Shown here: in pieces, positions 9,018 through 18,552 of the stretch
How the letters are laid out: each line of letters begins with the position of its first letter
Position numbering within the stretch: the stretch's first letter is position 1
Assembly (NCBI RefSeq): GCF_003852235.1
Contig: NZ_CP027732.1
Coordinates: 3,410,001-3,474,000, forward strand
DNA: 64,000 nucleotides
Direction: 5' to 3'
Source: Pseudomonas sp. R4-35-07
GTDB lineage: Bacteria > Pseudomonadota > Gammaproteobacteria > Pseudomonadales > Pseudomonadaceae
Position numbers and translations under genes: made by a program
The notes under the pieces: generated by a model
What the model was told of the DNA's origin: nothing
What the model saw: the letters and a program-made list of their open reading frames with translations, nothing else
The model's database searches: none

Positions 9018-9806
9018 ATGCCGCCTAAAGGACACGAAAAAACCGTCCGCCGCAGCGTACCCGGGCTGTCCAGCCTGCCACGACCGGTGTATGGGCGCAC
9101 CGAATCCTTGCCCAACCGCGCGCTGACGCGGCGGCACAGCCATCCGTGGGTGCAGTTGTCATATGCGATTTCCGGGGTGCTGGAGATCCAGACCAGCGCC
9201 GGCCGCTTCGTTGCGCCACCGCAGCGTGCGGTATGGATTCCGGCGGGCATGCCCCATCGCGTGTACAGCTCGCCCCATACCGAGATGCGCAGCCTTTACC
9301 TCGATTGCCGCGTGACCGCCTGGGCGGCCGAGCGCTGCCAGGTGCTGGCGGTGAGCAATTTGTTGCGCGAATTGATTCGCAGCTTCAGCGAACTGCCCGT
9401 GGAATATGCCGAGGATGGCCCCGACGGCCGCCTGGCCCAAGTGGTGTTGGACCAACTCGCTGCAGCGCCCCATGTGGATTTGATGTTGCCCTTGCCCCAT
9501 GACCCGCGCCTGCGCCAGATTTACCGCAGCCTTAATCTGCATCCAGAGCAGCAGACCACCCTGGGTGAGTGGAGCCGCAAACTGGGGGTGAGCGAAAAGA
9601 CCCTCAGCCGTTTGTTTTTGCGCGACACAGGGCTGACGTTTCGCGCGTGGCGCCAACGCCTGCGACTGTTGAGCGCCCTGCCCGGCCTGGAGCAAGGTGA
9701 ACGGGTGACGGATGTGGCGTTGGGCTGTGGTTATGAATCGACTTCGGCGTTTATCAACGCGTTTCGCCAGCAGTTCGAGGCCACGCCCGGTGAATTTTTT
9801 CGCTGA
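9018..9806 (+). CDS. AraC-family regulator with N-terminal cupin sensor (NimR-like)
   Basis: 262 residues. Residues 35-100 form a cupin (RRHSHPWVQLSYAISGVLEI ... AVWIPAGMPH) and the last 90 hold two helix-turn-helix units (LGEWSRKLGVSEKTLSRLFL and VTDVALGCGYESTSAFINAF) ending in TPGEFFR. The layout matches E. coli NimR/YeaM, which regulates an adjacent exporter. Here the adjacent divergent gene is the bile-acid-symporter-like carrier. The start has a modest GAG ribosome binding site. Confidence 0.87.
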   Translation: MPPKGHEKTVRRSVPGLSSLPRPVYGRTESLPNRALTRRHSHPWVQLSYAISGVLEIQTSAGRFVAPPQRAVWIPAGMPHRVYSSPHTEMRSLYLDCRVTAWAAERCQVLAVSNLLRELIRSFSELPVEYAEDGPDGRLAQVVLDQLAAAPHVDLMLPLPHDPRLRQIYRSLNLHPEQQTTLGEWSRKLGVSEKTLSRLFLRDTGLTFRAWRQRLRLLSALPGLEQGERVTDVALGCGYESTSAFINAFRQQFEATPGEFFR

Positions 9807-9915
9807 GCGTTGCCCAGTTGACCAAGCGCCACGTTCAAATAATCCCCAAACACGCGCTCGGCTGGTATTGTGCCGCGCTTTGAAAGACCGCTACCGACTT
9901 GCGAGGAAATGGACG

Positions 9916-10347
9916 TTGAACACTGACGAAAAAATGACCGGGGACCTGTTCGAGGTTGATAAGCGCCTGTCACTCAAGCCCGTGGTGGACTTCAACGCCT
10001 ACCTGCGCAGCGCTTTCGGCGACGGCCCGTGCACCTGCATCCGCTGCGGCGCCAGCGGCGGCGATGAGAGCGGTTATGCGTTCCAGCACACCTTCAATTT
10101 CGACGGCAAGCCCACGCACCGCCGCTTCGCCTCCACGGCGGGCAGTGATGTGGTGATGGTGCTGAAGAAAGCCTGGTTGTCCTACACCAAGGCGGAGTTG
10201 CCGCTCAGCGGCGTGCTGGTGCTCGATACCGTCAAGGAATTCGTCGAGCCACAGCTGCACAAGCGCGTGGCGCCACTGCTATTGGCCAGCGGGTTGGTGA
10301 AGGATGTCGATGACCAATTGCACATTCAGCCACAAGCATTGACTTGA
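9916..10347 (+). CDS. Conserved hypothetical protein with CxCxxC motif
   Basis: 143 residues if translation starts at the TTG at 9916, which has GAGGA eight bases upstream; the in-frame ATG at 9934 has none, and an ATG at 9909 is out of frame. The protein is soluble, with CTCIRC at residues 39-44, a compact set of thiols that could bind a metal, followed by HTFNFDGKPTHRRFAS and a helical C-terminus. I do not recognise the family. It is followed directly by a REPIN, suggesting a single-gene unit. Confidence 0.6.
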   Translation: MNTDEKMTGDLFEVDKRLSLKPVVDFNAYLRSAFGDGPCTCIRCGASGGDESGYAFQHTFNFDGKPTHRRFASTAGSDVVMVLKKAWLSYTKAELPLSGVLVLDTVKEFVEPQLHKRVAPLLLASGLVKDVDDQLHIQPQALT

Positions 10348-10359
10348 ACGCACTTCAAA

Positions 10360-10447
10360 TGTGGGAGGGGGCTTGCCCCCGATGGCGGTGAGCCAGCTAA
10401 GCATTGGTTGGCTGACACACCGCTATCGGGGGCAAGCCCCCTCCCAC
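10360..10447. repeat. REPIN (GTGGGAGGGGGCTTGCCCCC type)
   Basis: TGTGGGAGGGGGCTTGCCCC with the tail GATGGCGGT, then a spacer of about 30 bases, then the inverted copy with CCGCTATCGGGGGC. It separates the convergent hypothetical gene and alcohol dehydrogenase gene and may act as a bidirectional 3' hairpin. Confidence 0.92.
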
Positions 10448-10467
10448 ATTGGTTTTGTATTAGCAAA

Positions 10468-11712
10468 TTAAAAACCGGGAACGCCTTGCACCCGGATCTC
10501 AGGCGTCAGTTCTTCCAGCGGCTCGGTCAGCGGCCGGTCGCTGCTCCCCGGCACCAGAATCACCTTGCGGCACTCCTCCTCGCACTTATCGAACAGCTCA
10601 TAGCCGCGCGCCGCCTGTTCCAACGACAGCCGGTGGGTGATGATCGCTTCCGGGTTCAGGTGGCCCAGTTCGATATGCTCCAGCAGCTCCGGCAGGAAGC
10701 GCTGCACGTGAGTCTGGCCCATCTTGAAGGTCAGGCCCTTGTCGAACGCGTCGCCAAACATGAAGCCGTGGATAAAGCCGGCATACACCCCGGCCACGCT
10801 GACCACGCCACCACGGCGCACGGCGGCGATGCATTGGCGCAGGGCCTTGCCGCTGCTGCCTTCGATCTTCAAGGTGGTGAGGATCGTTTCGGTGGTGCTG
10901 CCCTTGGCTTCGAAACCCACCGCATCCACCACGCCATCGACACCGCGCATGCCGGCGGTCTGGCGGATGATGGTGTCGGCGGGGTCGTCGTCCTCTTCGA
11001 AGTTGATCGGGATCACGCCGTACATTTTTTGCGCGTAGGCCAATCGATAGGGATGGTCGTCGACCATGAAAATCTGTTCGGCGCCGAGCATCTGCGCGCA
11101 CGCTGCGCTGAGCAAGCCCACCGGGCCAGCACCATAGATCGCCACGCTCGAGCCTTTGCCGATACCGGCATTGGTCACCGCCTGCCAGGCGGTGGGCAGG
11201 ATGTCGGACAGGAACAACACCTTTTCATCCGCCAGCACACCGGGCACCTTGAACGGCCCGGCGTTGGCCTTGGGCACGCGCACCAGCTCGGCCTGGCCTC
11301 CGGGAATGCCGCCATACAGGCGGCTATAGCCGAACAGCGCGGCCCCCGGCGGGATCGCCTTTTTATTCAGGATCGCACCGCGCCCGTCGTTGGTGGTTTC
11401 GCAGGCGGCGTACTGCTGCAACTGGCAGAAAAAACAGTCGCCACAGGCAATCACGAAGGGGATCACCACGCGGTCACCGCGTTGCACCGCCGTCACGGCC
11501 GGGCCGGTTTCCTCGACGATGCCCATGAACTCGTGCCCGAAGATATCGCCATGCTCCACGGTCGGGATTTTGCCTCGGTACAGGTGCAAATCCGAACCGC
11601 AGATCGCCGTGGCGGTGACGCGCAAAATGATGTCGTCGGGCTGTTCAATGATCGGGTCAGGTACCGTATCGACCTGGACTTTGTGGGCGCCTTGGTAGGT
11701 CATCGCGCGCAT
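10468..11712 (-). CDS. Zinc-dependent alcohol dehydrogenase, formaldehyde-dehydrogenase-like
   Basis: 414 residues, MDR superfamily. Catalytic zinc motif [10 protein letters not shown] near residue 38 and [10 protein letters not shown] near 64; structural-zinc loop [15 protein letters not shown] near 95-109; Rossmann motif [13 protein letters not shown] near 190. Length and the [16 protein letters not shown] segment match glutathione-independent formaldehyde-dehydrogenase-like proteins. The ATG at 11712 has AGGAG eight bases upstream. It begins 60 bp after the carboxylate-amine ligase on the same strand and may be the last gene of that cluster. The substrate is unknown. Confidence 0.85.
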   Translation of the reverse strand: MRAMTYQGAHKVQVDTVPDPIIEQPDDIILRVTATAICGSDLHLYRGKIPTVEHGDIFGHEFMGIVEETGPAVTAVQRGDRVVIPFVIACGDCFFCQLQQYAACETTNDGRGAILNKKAIPPGAALFGYSRLYGGIPGGQAELVRVPKANAGPFKVPGVLADEKVLFLSDILPTAWQAVTNAGIGKGSSVAIYGAGPVGLLSAACAQMLGAEQIFMVDDHPYRLAYAQKMYGVIPINFEEDDDPADTIIRQTAGMRGVDGVVDAVGFEAKGSTTETILTTLKIEGSSGKALRQCIAAVRRGGVVSVAGVYAGFIHGFMFGDAFDKGLTFKMGQTHVQRFLPELLEHIELGHLNPEAIITHRLSLEQAARGYELFDKCEEECRKVILVPGSSDRPLTEPLEELTPEIRVQGVPGF

Positions 11713-11772
11713 GCTCTGCACTCCTGTGGTTGGGCTTATTACTTAAGGGCGCATGTAGTGCCCAGTGTTCCC

Positions 11773-12912
11773 TCAACCTGTTGCGGCAACCGATAAATGG
11801 TCGCCGCGGCTCTGGGCCAGGAGCCCATCCACCACGCGGCACAGGCCGCCCGACGCATCGGCACCCGCGCTGCGCGCCTGCGCGTACCAATGCAGCTGCT
11901 CGGTTGCACTGTTACCGCGCCGCAGCAACCTGTGCAGGCTGTCAAACAGCTGGCCTTCACCCAGGGCGTCGGCCGTGTCGGCGAACCTCTGGCAAGCGCG
12001 TTGCAACCACTGGTGCGCGCTGCAAAGGGCGCCTGAGGCGTCCAGCGCAAAGGTGCCGGCTGCGCCAAAGCGCTTGGCTTGCCAGCGGTTTTCCTTGAGC
12101 AGCCAACGCGTCTCGGGGGTGAAGCCCGCACCGGGCTGCTGCATCGCGCAGGCATGGCTGACCATCACCCGAAATAACGTCGCCAGGGCCAGGCTATCTT
12201 CCAGCCGCGGGCATGCATCGGTCATGCGCAGTTCAAGGGTGGGATAGCGCGCCGCCGGGCGAATGCCCCACCAGCCGTTGCCATCGGCTTCGATCGCGCC
12301 CATGCGCTGCAACATTGCCAAGTAGCGCTGGTACTCGTCCCAGTCGGCAAAATGCTCCGGCACACCCATGCGCGGCCACTCATCGCAGGCGGCCTGGCGG
12401 TAGCTCATGAAGCCGGTGGGCGCACCGTTCCAGAAGGGTGAGGAGCAGCTGAACAACAGCAGTAACGGCAACCAGGGCAACACCTCGTTCATCACCGCGA
12501 TGCGATCGACCCGTGCCGGTACCTCGACATGCACGTGCAAGCCACACAACACACTGCGCCGCGCCACGTACTGCACATTCTCGAATAATTGCCGGAAGTG
12601 CCCGTGCTCAGTGGGCCGTTGCTCACGCCAGTCGGCCAAGGGATGGCTGCCGGCGCACACCACGCCCAGGCCGAAGTCAGCCAAGGCCCGCGCCAGGTTG
12701 CGGCGCACCGTTGCCAGGTAGTGGGTCGCCTCCTCGCCGGAGTGAAACACCGGTGAGGCGGCCTCTACCTGGCCCTGGAACATTTCATGGGTAAAACCCT
12801 CACCGATGGCTTCTCGGCAGGCCGCGATTACGGTTGCCGAGGGTGCGGCGAGCATCTGGCGCGTGTGCAGGTCAGTGATGAAATACTCCTCTTCGACACC
12901 GAAGGTGAGCAT
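11773..12912 (-). CDS. Carboxylate-amine ligase, YbdK type (glutamate-cysteine ligase 2 family)
   Basis: 379 residues. Begins TFGVEEEYFI, the GCS2 nucleotide and glutamate-binding motif. CGLHVHVEVP near residue 125, a central FWNGAPTGFMSYR, and ARYPTLELRMTDACPRLEDS near 225 are the remaining family blocks. Members ligate an amino group to the gamma-carboxyl of glutamate or similar acids using ATP; E. coli YbdK has weak glutamate-cysteine ligase activity. It starts 6 bp after the methyltransferase, so the two are surely co-transcribed. The true acid and amine partners are unknown. Confidence 0.88.
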   Translation of the reverse strand: MLTFGVEEEYFITDLHTRQMLAAPSATVIAACREAIGEGFTHEMFQGQVEAASPVFHSGEEATHYLATVRRNLARALADFGLGVVCAGSHPLADWREQRPTEHGHFRQLFENVQYVARRSVLCGLHVHVEVPARVDRIAVMNEVLPWLPLLLLFSCSSPFWNGAPTGFMSYRQAACDEWPRMGVPEHFADWDEYQRYLAMLQRMGAIEADGNGWWGIRPAARYPTLELRMTDACPRLEDSLALATLFRVMVSHACAMQQPGAGFTPETRWLLKENRWQAKRFGAAGTFALDASGALCSAHQWLQRACQRFADTADALGEGQLFDSLHRLLRRGNSATEQLHWYAQARSAGADASGGLCRVVDGLLAQSRGDHLSVAATG

Positions 12913-12918
12913 GAGCGT

Positions 12919-13863
12919 TCAGCGCAGGCGTGTAACGGTAAGTGCAACCACAGCGATCCGCTCGACGCGTTCATACCCCGGTTTATCGAGTTCTTCGCCG
13001 AAGACGTCGGGGTCCAGTTCACGGTAGGTCCAGCCATAGGCGTCGCTGGTCAGCAGCGGCTTGACCGCCTCCAGAAACGCATCGCCGCCCGCCACCATGG
13101 CCACGCCGGTATACAACACCAGGCTGCCGCCAATGGCGAGGCGTGGGAGCGATTCGCTGACGATGCGCACCGACAGCTGTTCGCCCAACGCGCCACCGCC
13201 ATGGCGATAGGCGCGCTGGCGGTCGTCATTCATGTACGGCGGGTTGGCGACGATCAGGTCGAATTCACCCTCGACGCTGGCCAGCACGTCACTCTGGTAC
13301 ACACTGACATTCGCCAGGCCGGCCAGCTCGGCATTCACTGCGGTGAGGCGCAGGGCGCGGGGATTGATATCCACGGCCAGCACCTCGGTGTCGTGCCGCG
13401 CGTGGGCGATAACCAAGGCGCCGACCCCCGCCCCGCAGCCGATATCCACCGCGCGCTTGAGCGGTTCGAAACGCTGCTGCAGATGGGCTTGGATAACCTG
13501 GGCGAATCGATAGCTGTCGGGGCCGAAAAACACCGCGTCCGCCTCGACGGTGGGAAAAGGCGAATGGGCAAACAGCAGGTCATCCAGGCTCGACCAGCGC
13601 ACCGTGCTGCGCCATAGGGCGTCGTGTTTTTCGATCACCTCGGCCTGCTGCAACTCTTCACGAAACGCCTCGGGCAACAGCTCGTTGTCAAACGGCATCG
13701 ACCAGCCGAATACGTCACGCATATTCATCGCCAGCGGCGTGCCCAGGCGCCGGTACACGCGCTCGTGGGTCAGCGGCGTCGGCGTGATAAAACGGTAACC
13801 GCTTTCCTTCAAGCCTCGGCCGAGGTTGAGCAGGGCGCGGTCAGCCAGTTGTTGTGCAGACAT
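12919..13863 (-). CDS. Class I SAM-dependent methyltransferase (HemK/PrmC-like)
   Basis: 314 residues. SAM-binding motif I AVDIGCGAGVGALV at 138-151, motif II acidic loop VLAVDINP at 161-168, and NPPY at 207-210, the motif of N-methyltransferases acting on amide or exocyclic amine nitrogens. The N-terminal 100 residues are a helical substrate domain. It is not PrmC itself: there is no prfA nearby and the N-terminal domain differs. It lies 9 bp after the diiron oxidase and 6 bp before the ligase, so it probably modifies an intermediate of that pathway. Confidence 0.83.
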   Translation of the reverse strand: MSAQQLADRALLNLGRGLKESGYRFITPTPLTHERVYRRLGTPLAMNMRDVFGWSMPFDNELLPEAFREELQQAEVIEKHDALWRSTVRWSSLDDLLFAHSPFPTVEADAVFFGPDSYRFAQVIQAHLQQRFEPLKRAVDIGCGAGVGALVIAHARHDTEVLAVDINPRALRLTAVNAELAGLANVSVYQSDVLASVEGEFDLIVANPPYMNDDRQRAYRHGGGALGEQLSVRIVSESLPRLAIGGSLVLYTGVAMVAGGDAFLEAVKPLLTSDAYGWTYRELDPDVFGEELDKPGYERVERIAVVALTVTRLR

Positions 13864-13872
13864 GGAGTTTCC

Positions 13873-15252
13873 TTAGCGCAGGCGTGCGCGCAGTTGGATA
13901 AAGCGGCGGGTGGCGTACAACCCTGCGGGGCTGCAGTGACGCCGCGCCGACATCCAAGGGATCAGCGCGGTGAGCTGCTGGTCATCGGGCAAGTTCCATA
14001 ACGAATCCACCAGGGCCTGGGTGTCAGGATCCGCAGGACGATGCTGCTCGCGGGAGAAACGGCTGCCACGTCCTGGACGAACCGGCGGCACGCGCTGGGT
14101 GCTGATCCAGTCCCCGGCGATCCAGTCATGCAGCACCTGTTTTTCATAACCGCTGAACACGCCGAACATCGCGGCCCCCGCCCCCTCGATCAACTGCCAG
14201 AAGCGGCTCTCGGCGGGGTCCTGGTTGCGCTTGATCCAACCCTTGTCTTCCATTGCCCTGAGGAAATCCCCGATCTGACCGGGCTTGGCCAGCCAATGGT
14301 TGACGGTCTTGCCTTCGAAGCGGCAGTAGTCCGAATGCATGTGCTGGCCAAAGGTACGCTTGCGTTCGAGCATGGCCACCACTTCGTCCTGCAGATCGAA
14401 ATCTGCGATGACCGCCGTGGTGCCTGGGCCGAGATCGTTGAGGCGATACCCGGCCGCAACACGACGGTAGAACGCCTCCCTGCCCTCGCCGAGCGGCAGC
14501 AGGTTCAATACCGATTGCGCGGCTTTGCTGGCGTGGCCGCTGCTGGCATTGTCGATGGTCACGTGGAGGGTGAAGTAATAGGGGTCGATGCCCAACTCAC
14601 TGAGTTCGTATGACGTAATCAGCAGGTGCAGTGGCAACTGCTCGTAACCCAGGTTGTAACCGATGACTTCCGGCAGGAACTCGTCGGCGCACAGGCCCAG
14701 GGCCAGCTGCAGGGCGCCTTGCAGGTAGTGGCCATCTTCAAGCCCGGCCTCGCTGTCGGCATCGTGCTCACTGAGCAGCTTGCGATAGATCACCACATGG
14801 TTCTGCGCGGCTTCGCCGTCGCCCAACTCTTCGAGGTAGGTGGTCAGCAGGCCGTCGAAACGCTGGTCCTGCCAATAGCGCAACAGGCCGTAGAGCCAGG
14901 CGCCGTCGACCTGTTTGGTCGGGGCCACGCGCTGCAGCACATACAACGCGTGCGCCTTGTTCTGGAAATAGCGACGCGGCCGGCCCTGCTGGCGTTGCTC
15001 CAGATACTCGGCATAGGCCTGGGCCACGACGGCGCAACGCTGTTCGACCCAGGCCAGCAACTGTTCGGGCACTTCGGGCAGGTCGCAGGCGGTGCTTTCT
15101 ACATGCGCCAGTTGATCCTGCAGGTAGTCACGCGCCAATGCCGCCGCGCCTGGGGCTTCGCCATACAGCTGTTGATACACCCGTTGATGCCGGCCAGGGG
15201 CCGAGTCGGTGAGAGAGGCCGGTTGGCCCGACAGCGCAGTGAGGAGTGTCAT
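13873..15252 (-). CDS. Iron-containing redox enzyme, haem-oxygenase-like diiron oxidase (HDO) family
   Basis: 459 residues from the ATG at 15252 (GGAAAC upstream). Possible ligand positions: H101 (NKAHALYVLQRVAPT), then EELGDGEAAQNHVVIY giving E142 and H152, then a third helix with YYFTLHVTIDNASSGHA giving H230, D234 and H240. The E-x3-G-x-G ... H signature marks the family that includes UndA, BesC, SznF and FlcD, which use O2 to cleave or N-oxygenate amino-acid-like substrates. The frame stays open upstream, but only by translating a REPIN, so that extension is rejected. First gene of a tight cluster with a methyltransferase and a carboxylate-amine ligase. Confidence 0.8.
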   Translation of the reverse strand: MTLLTALSGQPASLTDSAPGRHQRVYQQLYGEAPGAAALARDYLQDQLAHVESTACDLPEVPEQLLAWVEQRCAVVAQAYAEYLEQRQQGRPRRYFQNKAHALYVLQRVAPTKQVDGAWLYGLLRYWQDQRFDGLLTTYLEELGDGEAAQNHVVIYRKLLSEHDADSEAGLEDGHYLQGALQLALGLCADEFLPEVIGYNLGYEQLPLHLLITSYELSELGIDPYYFTLHVTIDNASSGHASKAAQSVLNLLPLGEGREAFYRRVAAGYRLNDLGPGTTAVIADFDLQDEVVAMLERKRTFGQHMHSDYCRFEGKTVNHWLAKPGQIGDFLRAMEDKGWIKRNQDPAESRFWQLIEGAGAAMFGVFSGYEKQVLHDWIAGDWISTQRVPPVRPGRGSRFSREQHRPADPDTQALVDSLWNLPDDQQLTALIPWMSARRHCSPAGLYATRRFIQLRARLR

Positions 15253-15554
15253 GGTGGCAGTTTCCGCAAAGTCCGTTACAACGGGCCACCCTGCAAGGCG
15301 GCCCCGCAAAAGCGCTTCAAACCACACGCTTATGGAATGCAGAGCATCGGGATGTGCGAAAAATTCAAATGAGGTTGTAAAAGGGGGGATAAGCGGTCGC
15401 TCGGCAAGTTGCAAATGCCTTACGGGCTCATGAAGCAGATTCAAATGTGGGAGGGGGCTTGCTCCCGATAGCGGTGGATCAGTGAGTGCATTGGTCACTG
15501 ACAAACCGCTATCGGGAGCAAGCCCCCTCCCACTTTTGATACTCAGTGTCCCTG
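15253..15554. other. 302-bp intergenic region: leader of the oxidase cluster plus REPIN
   Basis: Holds the promoter region of the diiron oxidase cluster (15253-15440), where I cannot pick a convincing -35/-10 pair, and a REPIN (15446-15535) that marks the 3' end of the ABC transporter operon. No gene is supported here. Confidence 0.7.
15446..15535. repeat. REPIN (GTGGGAGGGGGCTTGCTCCC type)
   Basis: TGTGGGAGGGGGCTTGCTCC with tail CGATAGCGGT, a spacer, and the inverted copy ending at CCCAC. It sits 20 bp downstream of the substrate-binding-protein stop codon and may serve as a transcript-end hairpin. Confidence 0.92.
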
Positions 15555-17297
15555 TTACTTACGCGCCGCCTCCCACTGCTTGAGTAGGTCGTTGTAGTTC
15601 ACGGTCTCGCCTTTGGGCTTCTCGTTCGCCAGTTTCGGCTTCGGCGCGCCTGGCTGGTCGAACCAGTATTGCGCGTCACGCTCGGGGTTCATTTTCGGGC
15701 CGCACACCGGTTGCACCTTGGAGCGCTCCAGGCGCGTCATGATCGCGTCCTGTTCCTTGGCCAGGTTGTCCAGGGCCTGTTGCGGGGTTTTCTCGCCGCT
15801 GGCGGCGGCCGCGATGTTGCTCCACCACAGTTGCGCCAGGCGTGGGTAGTCCGGCACGTTGGTGCCGGTCGGCGACCACTCGGTGCGGGCCGGGCTGCGG
15901 TAGAACTCCACCAGGCCGCCGAGTTTGGGGGCCATGTCGGTCATGGCCTGGGAGTTGATATCGGACTCACGAATCGGCGTCAGGCCAACGATGGTCTTCT
16001 TCAGCGACACGGTTTTCGAGGTCACGAACTGCGCGTAGAGCCAGGCCGCGAGTTTCTGCTTCTCCGGCGTGGACTTGAGGAAGGTCCAGGATCCTACGTC
16101 CTGATAGCCCTTTTTCATGCCCTTTTCCCAGTACGGTCCGACCGGTGACGGCGCCATGCGCCATTTCGGCGTACCGTCGGCATTCACCACCGGCAGGCCC
16201 GGCTTGACCATGTCGGCGGTAAACGCGGTGTACCAGAAGATCTGCTGGGCGATGTTGCCCTGGGACGGCACCGGGCCGGATTCGGAGAAGGTCATGCCCG
16301 CCGCTTCCGGTGGCGCGTAGGCTTTCATCCAGTCCACGTATTTCTGCGTGGCAAAAACAGCGGCCGGGCCGTTGGTGTCGCCGCCACGGGTAACGCTGGA
16401 GCCCACCGGGTGGCAGTCCTCCACGCGAATGCCCCACTCGTCCACCGGCAAGCCGTTGGGCAAGCCCTTGTCGCCGCCGCCGGCCATGGAGAACCAGGCA
16501 TCGGTGAAGCGCCAGCCCAGGGATGGGTCTTTCTTGCCGTAGTCCATGTGCCCGTAAATGCGCTTGCCGTCGATTTCCTTGACGTCTTCGCTGAAGAATT
16601 TGGCGATGTCTTCATAGGCCGACCAGTTCACCGGCACGCCGAGATCATAGCCGTACTTTTCCTTGAACTTGGCTTTCAGCTCCGGGCGCTCGAACCAGTC
16701 GGCGCGGAACCAGTAAAGGTTGGCGAACTGCTGGTCGGGCAACTGGTAGATTTTGCCGTCCGGGGCGGTGGTGAAGGACAGGCCGATAAAGTCCTTGAGG
16801 TCCAGGGTTGGCGAGGTGAAATCCTTGCCTTCGTTGGCCATCAGGTCGGTGATGGACTCGGTCTTGCCGTAGCGAAAGTGCGTACCAATCAGGTCCGAGT
16901 CGTTGACCCAGCCGTCATAGATATTCTTGTCGGACTGCATCTGGGTTTGCAGCTTTTCCACCACGTCGCCTTCTTGCAGCAGGTCGTGGGTCAGCTTGAT
17001 CCCGGTAATTTCGCTGAAGGCCTTGGCCAGCACCTTGGATTCATACTCGTGGGTGGTGAGGGTTTCCGACACCACGTTGATCTTCATCCCACGGAACGGC
17101 TCCGAGGCCTTGATAAACCACTTCAACTCCTCCAATTGCTGTTCGGCCGTGAGGGTGGACGGCTTGAACTCGCTGCCGATCCATTTTTTCGCGGCATCTT
17201 CATACGCATCGGCCCAGGCCGTAGCGCTCAAACCACTGAGGGCCAGTACGGCGGCCAATGAAATGCTATGTCGCAGCTTATTGTTTTTATTCAACAT
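15555..17297 (-). CDS. ABC transporter substrate-binding protein, glycerol/polyol type (GlpV-like)
   Basis: 580 residues with a Sec signal peptide: LRHSISLAAVLALSGLSATA followed by WADAYEDAA, so cleavage is likely after AWA. Mature protein resembles large family-1 binding proteins (DGKIYQLPDQQFANLYWFRA, TNGPAAVFATQKYVDW, GSWTFLKSTPEKQ). The ATG at 17297 has GGAGGT upstream. It is the last gene of a six-gene operon with two permeases, two ATPases and a DUF2160 protein, the composition of the rhizobial glycerol transporter glpSTPQV. Glycerol or another polyol or alcohol is likely; the exact ligand is not proven. Confidence 0.85.
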   Translation of the reverse strand: MLNKNNKLRHSISLAAVLALSGLSATAWADAYEDAAKKWIGSEFKPSTLTAEQQLEELKWFIKASEPFRGMKINVVSETLTTHEYESKVLAKAFSEITGIKLTHDLLQEGDVVEKLQTQMQSDKNIYDGWVNDSDLIGTHFRYGKTESITDLMANEGKDFTSPTLDLKDFIGLSFTTAPDGKIYQLPDQQFANLYWFRADWFERPELKAKFKEKYGYDLGVPVNWSAYEDIAKFFSEDVKEIDGKRIYGHMDYGKKDPSLGWRFTDAWFSMAGGGDKGLPNGLPVDEWGIRVEDCHPVGSSVTRGGDTNGPAAVFATQKYVDWMKAYAPPEAAGMTFSESGPVPSQGNIAQQIFWYTAFTADMVKPGLPVVNADGTPKWRMAPSPVGPYWEKGMKKGYQDVGSWTFLKSTPEKQKLAAWLYAQFVTSKTVSLKKTIVGLTPIRESDINSQAMTDMAPKLGGLVEFYRSPARTEWSPTGTNVPDYPRLAQLWWSNIAAAASGEKTPQQALDNLAKEQDAIMTRLERSKVQPVCGPKMNPERDAQYWFDQPGAPKPKLANEKPKGETVNYNDLLKQWEAARK

Positions 17298-17345
17298 AGA
17301 GACCTCCTGGTTATTTTCAGACGGGACTCGCAGACACCCCTCTCT

Positions 17346-17445
17346 TGTAGGAGCGAGCTTGCTCGCGAAAAACTCAAAGACACCGCGGGCTACCAGGAAC
17401 ACCGCGTTATCGTTGACGATTTTCGCGAGCAAGCCCGCTCCTACA
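17346..17445. repeat. REPIN (GTAGGAGCGAGCTTGCTCGC type) inside the ABC operon
   Basis: TGTAGGAGCGAGCTTGCTCG, a spacer containing CGCGTTATCGTTGACG, and the inverted copy. Its spacer is nearly the same as that of the REPIN at 6454-6553. It lies in the 160-bp gap between the DUF2160 gene and the binding-protein gene, inside an otherwise tightly packed operon. Confidence 0.92.
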
Positions 17446-17457
17446 GGGTGTGCACAC

Positions 17458-17730
17458 CTAGCCCCAGCGCATCACACTCAACAGCCACACCAGGGACAGC
17501 GCAGTCGCCACCCAGATGCTCCAGCCGGTGGCGCCGATTACCAGCAAATGCAGGTAGGCGCTGCCGAGAAGACCGATAAACAAGCGATCACCACGGGTGG
17601 TGCTGATCGGCAGAAAACCACGCCGAGGGATACTCGGCGCGCGCAACTCCCAGGTGGTCATGCCCGCCAGAATCAGCGCGATACCGCCAAAGAACAGTGC
17701 AGTCGGGGTGGTCCAGGCCATCCATTCCAT
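17458..17730 (-). CDS. DUF2160-family small membrane protein of the ABC operon
   Basis: 90 residues, three predicted membrane helices (TPTALFFGGIALILAGMTTW, RLFIGLLGSAYLHLLVIGAT, IWVATALSLVWLLSVM). DUF2160 proteins are regularly encoded in glycerol-type ABC operons between the permease and binding-protein genes, but their role is not established. It starts 11 bp after the second permease. An accessory membrane subunit is plausible. Confidence 0.85.
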   Translation of the reverse strand: MEWMAWTTPTALFFGGIALILAGMTTWELRAPSIPRRGFLPISTTRGDRLFIGLLGSAYLHLLVIGATGWSIWVATALSLVWLLSVMRWG

Positions 17731-17741
17731 CGTCGATTCCT

Positions 17742-18542
<801 letters not shown>

Positions 18543-18552
18543 GTTGGCGGCC

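Noticed and set aside
15253..15504. N-terminal extension of the diiron oxidase
   Set aside because: The frame is open only because it translates a REPIN (reading SGASPLPH); the family start fits ATG 15252.
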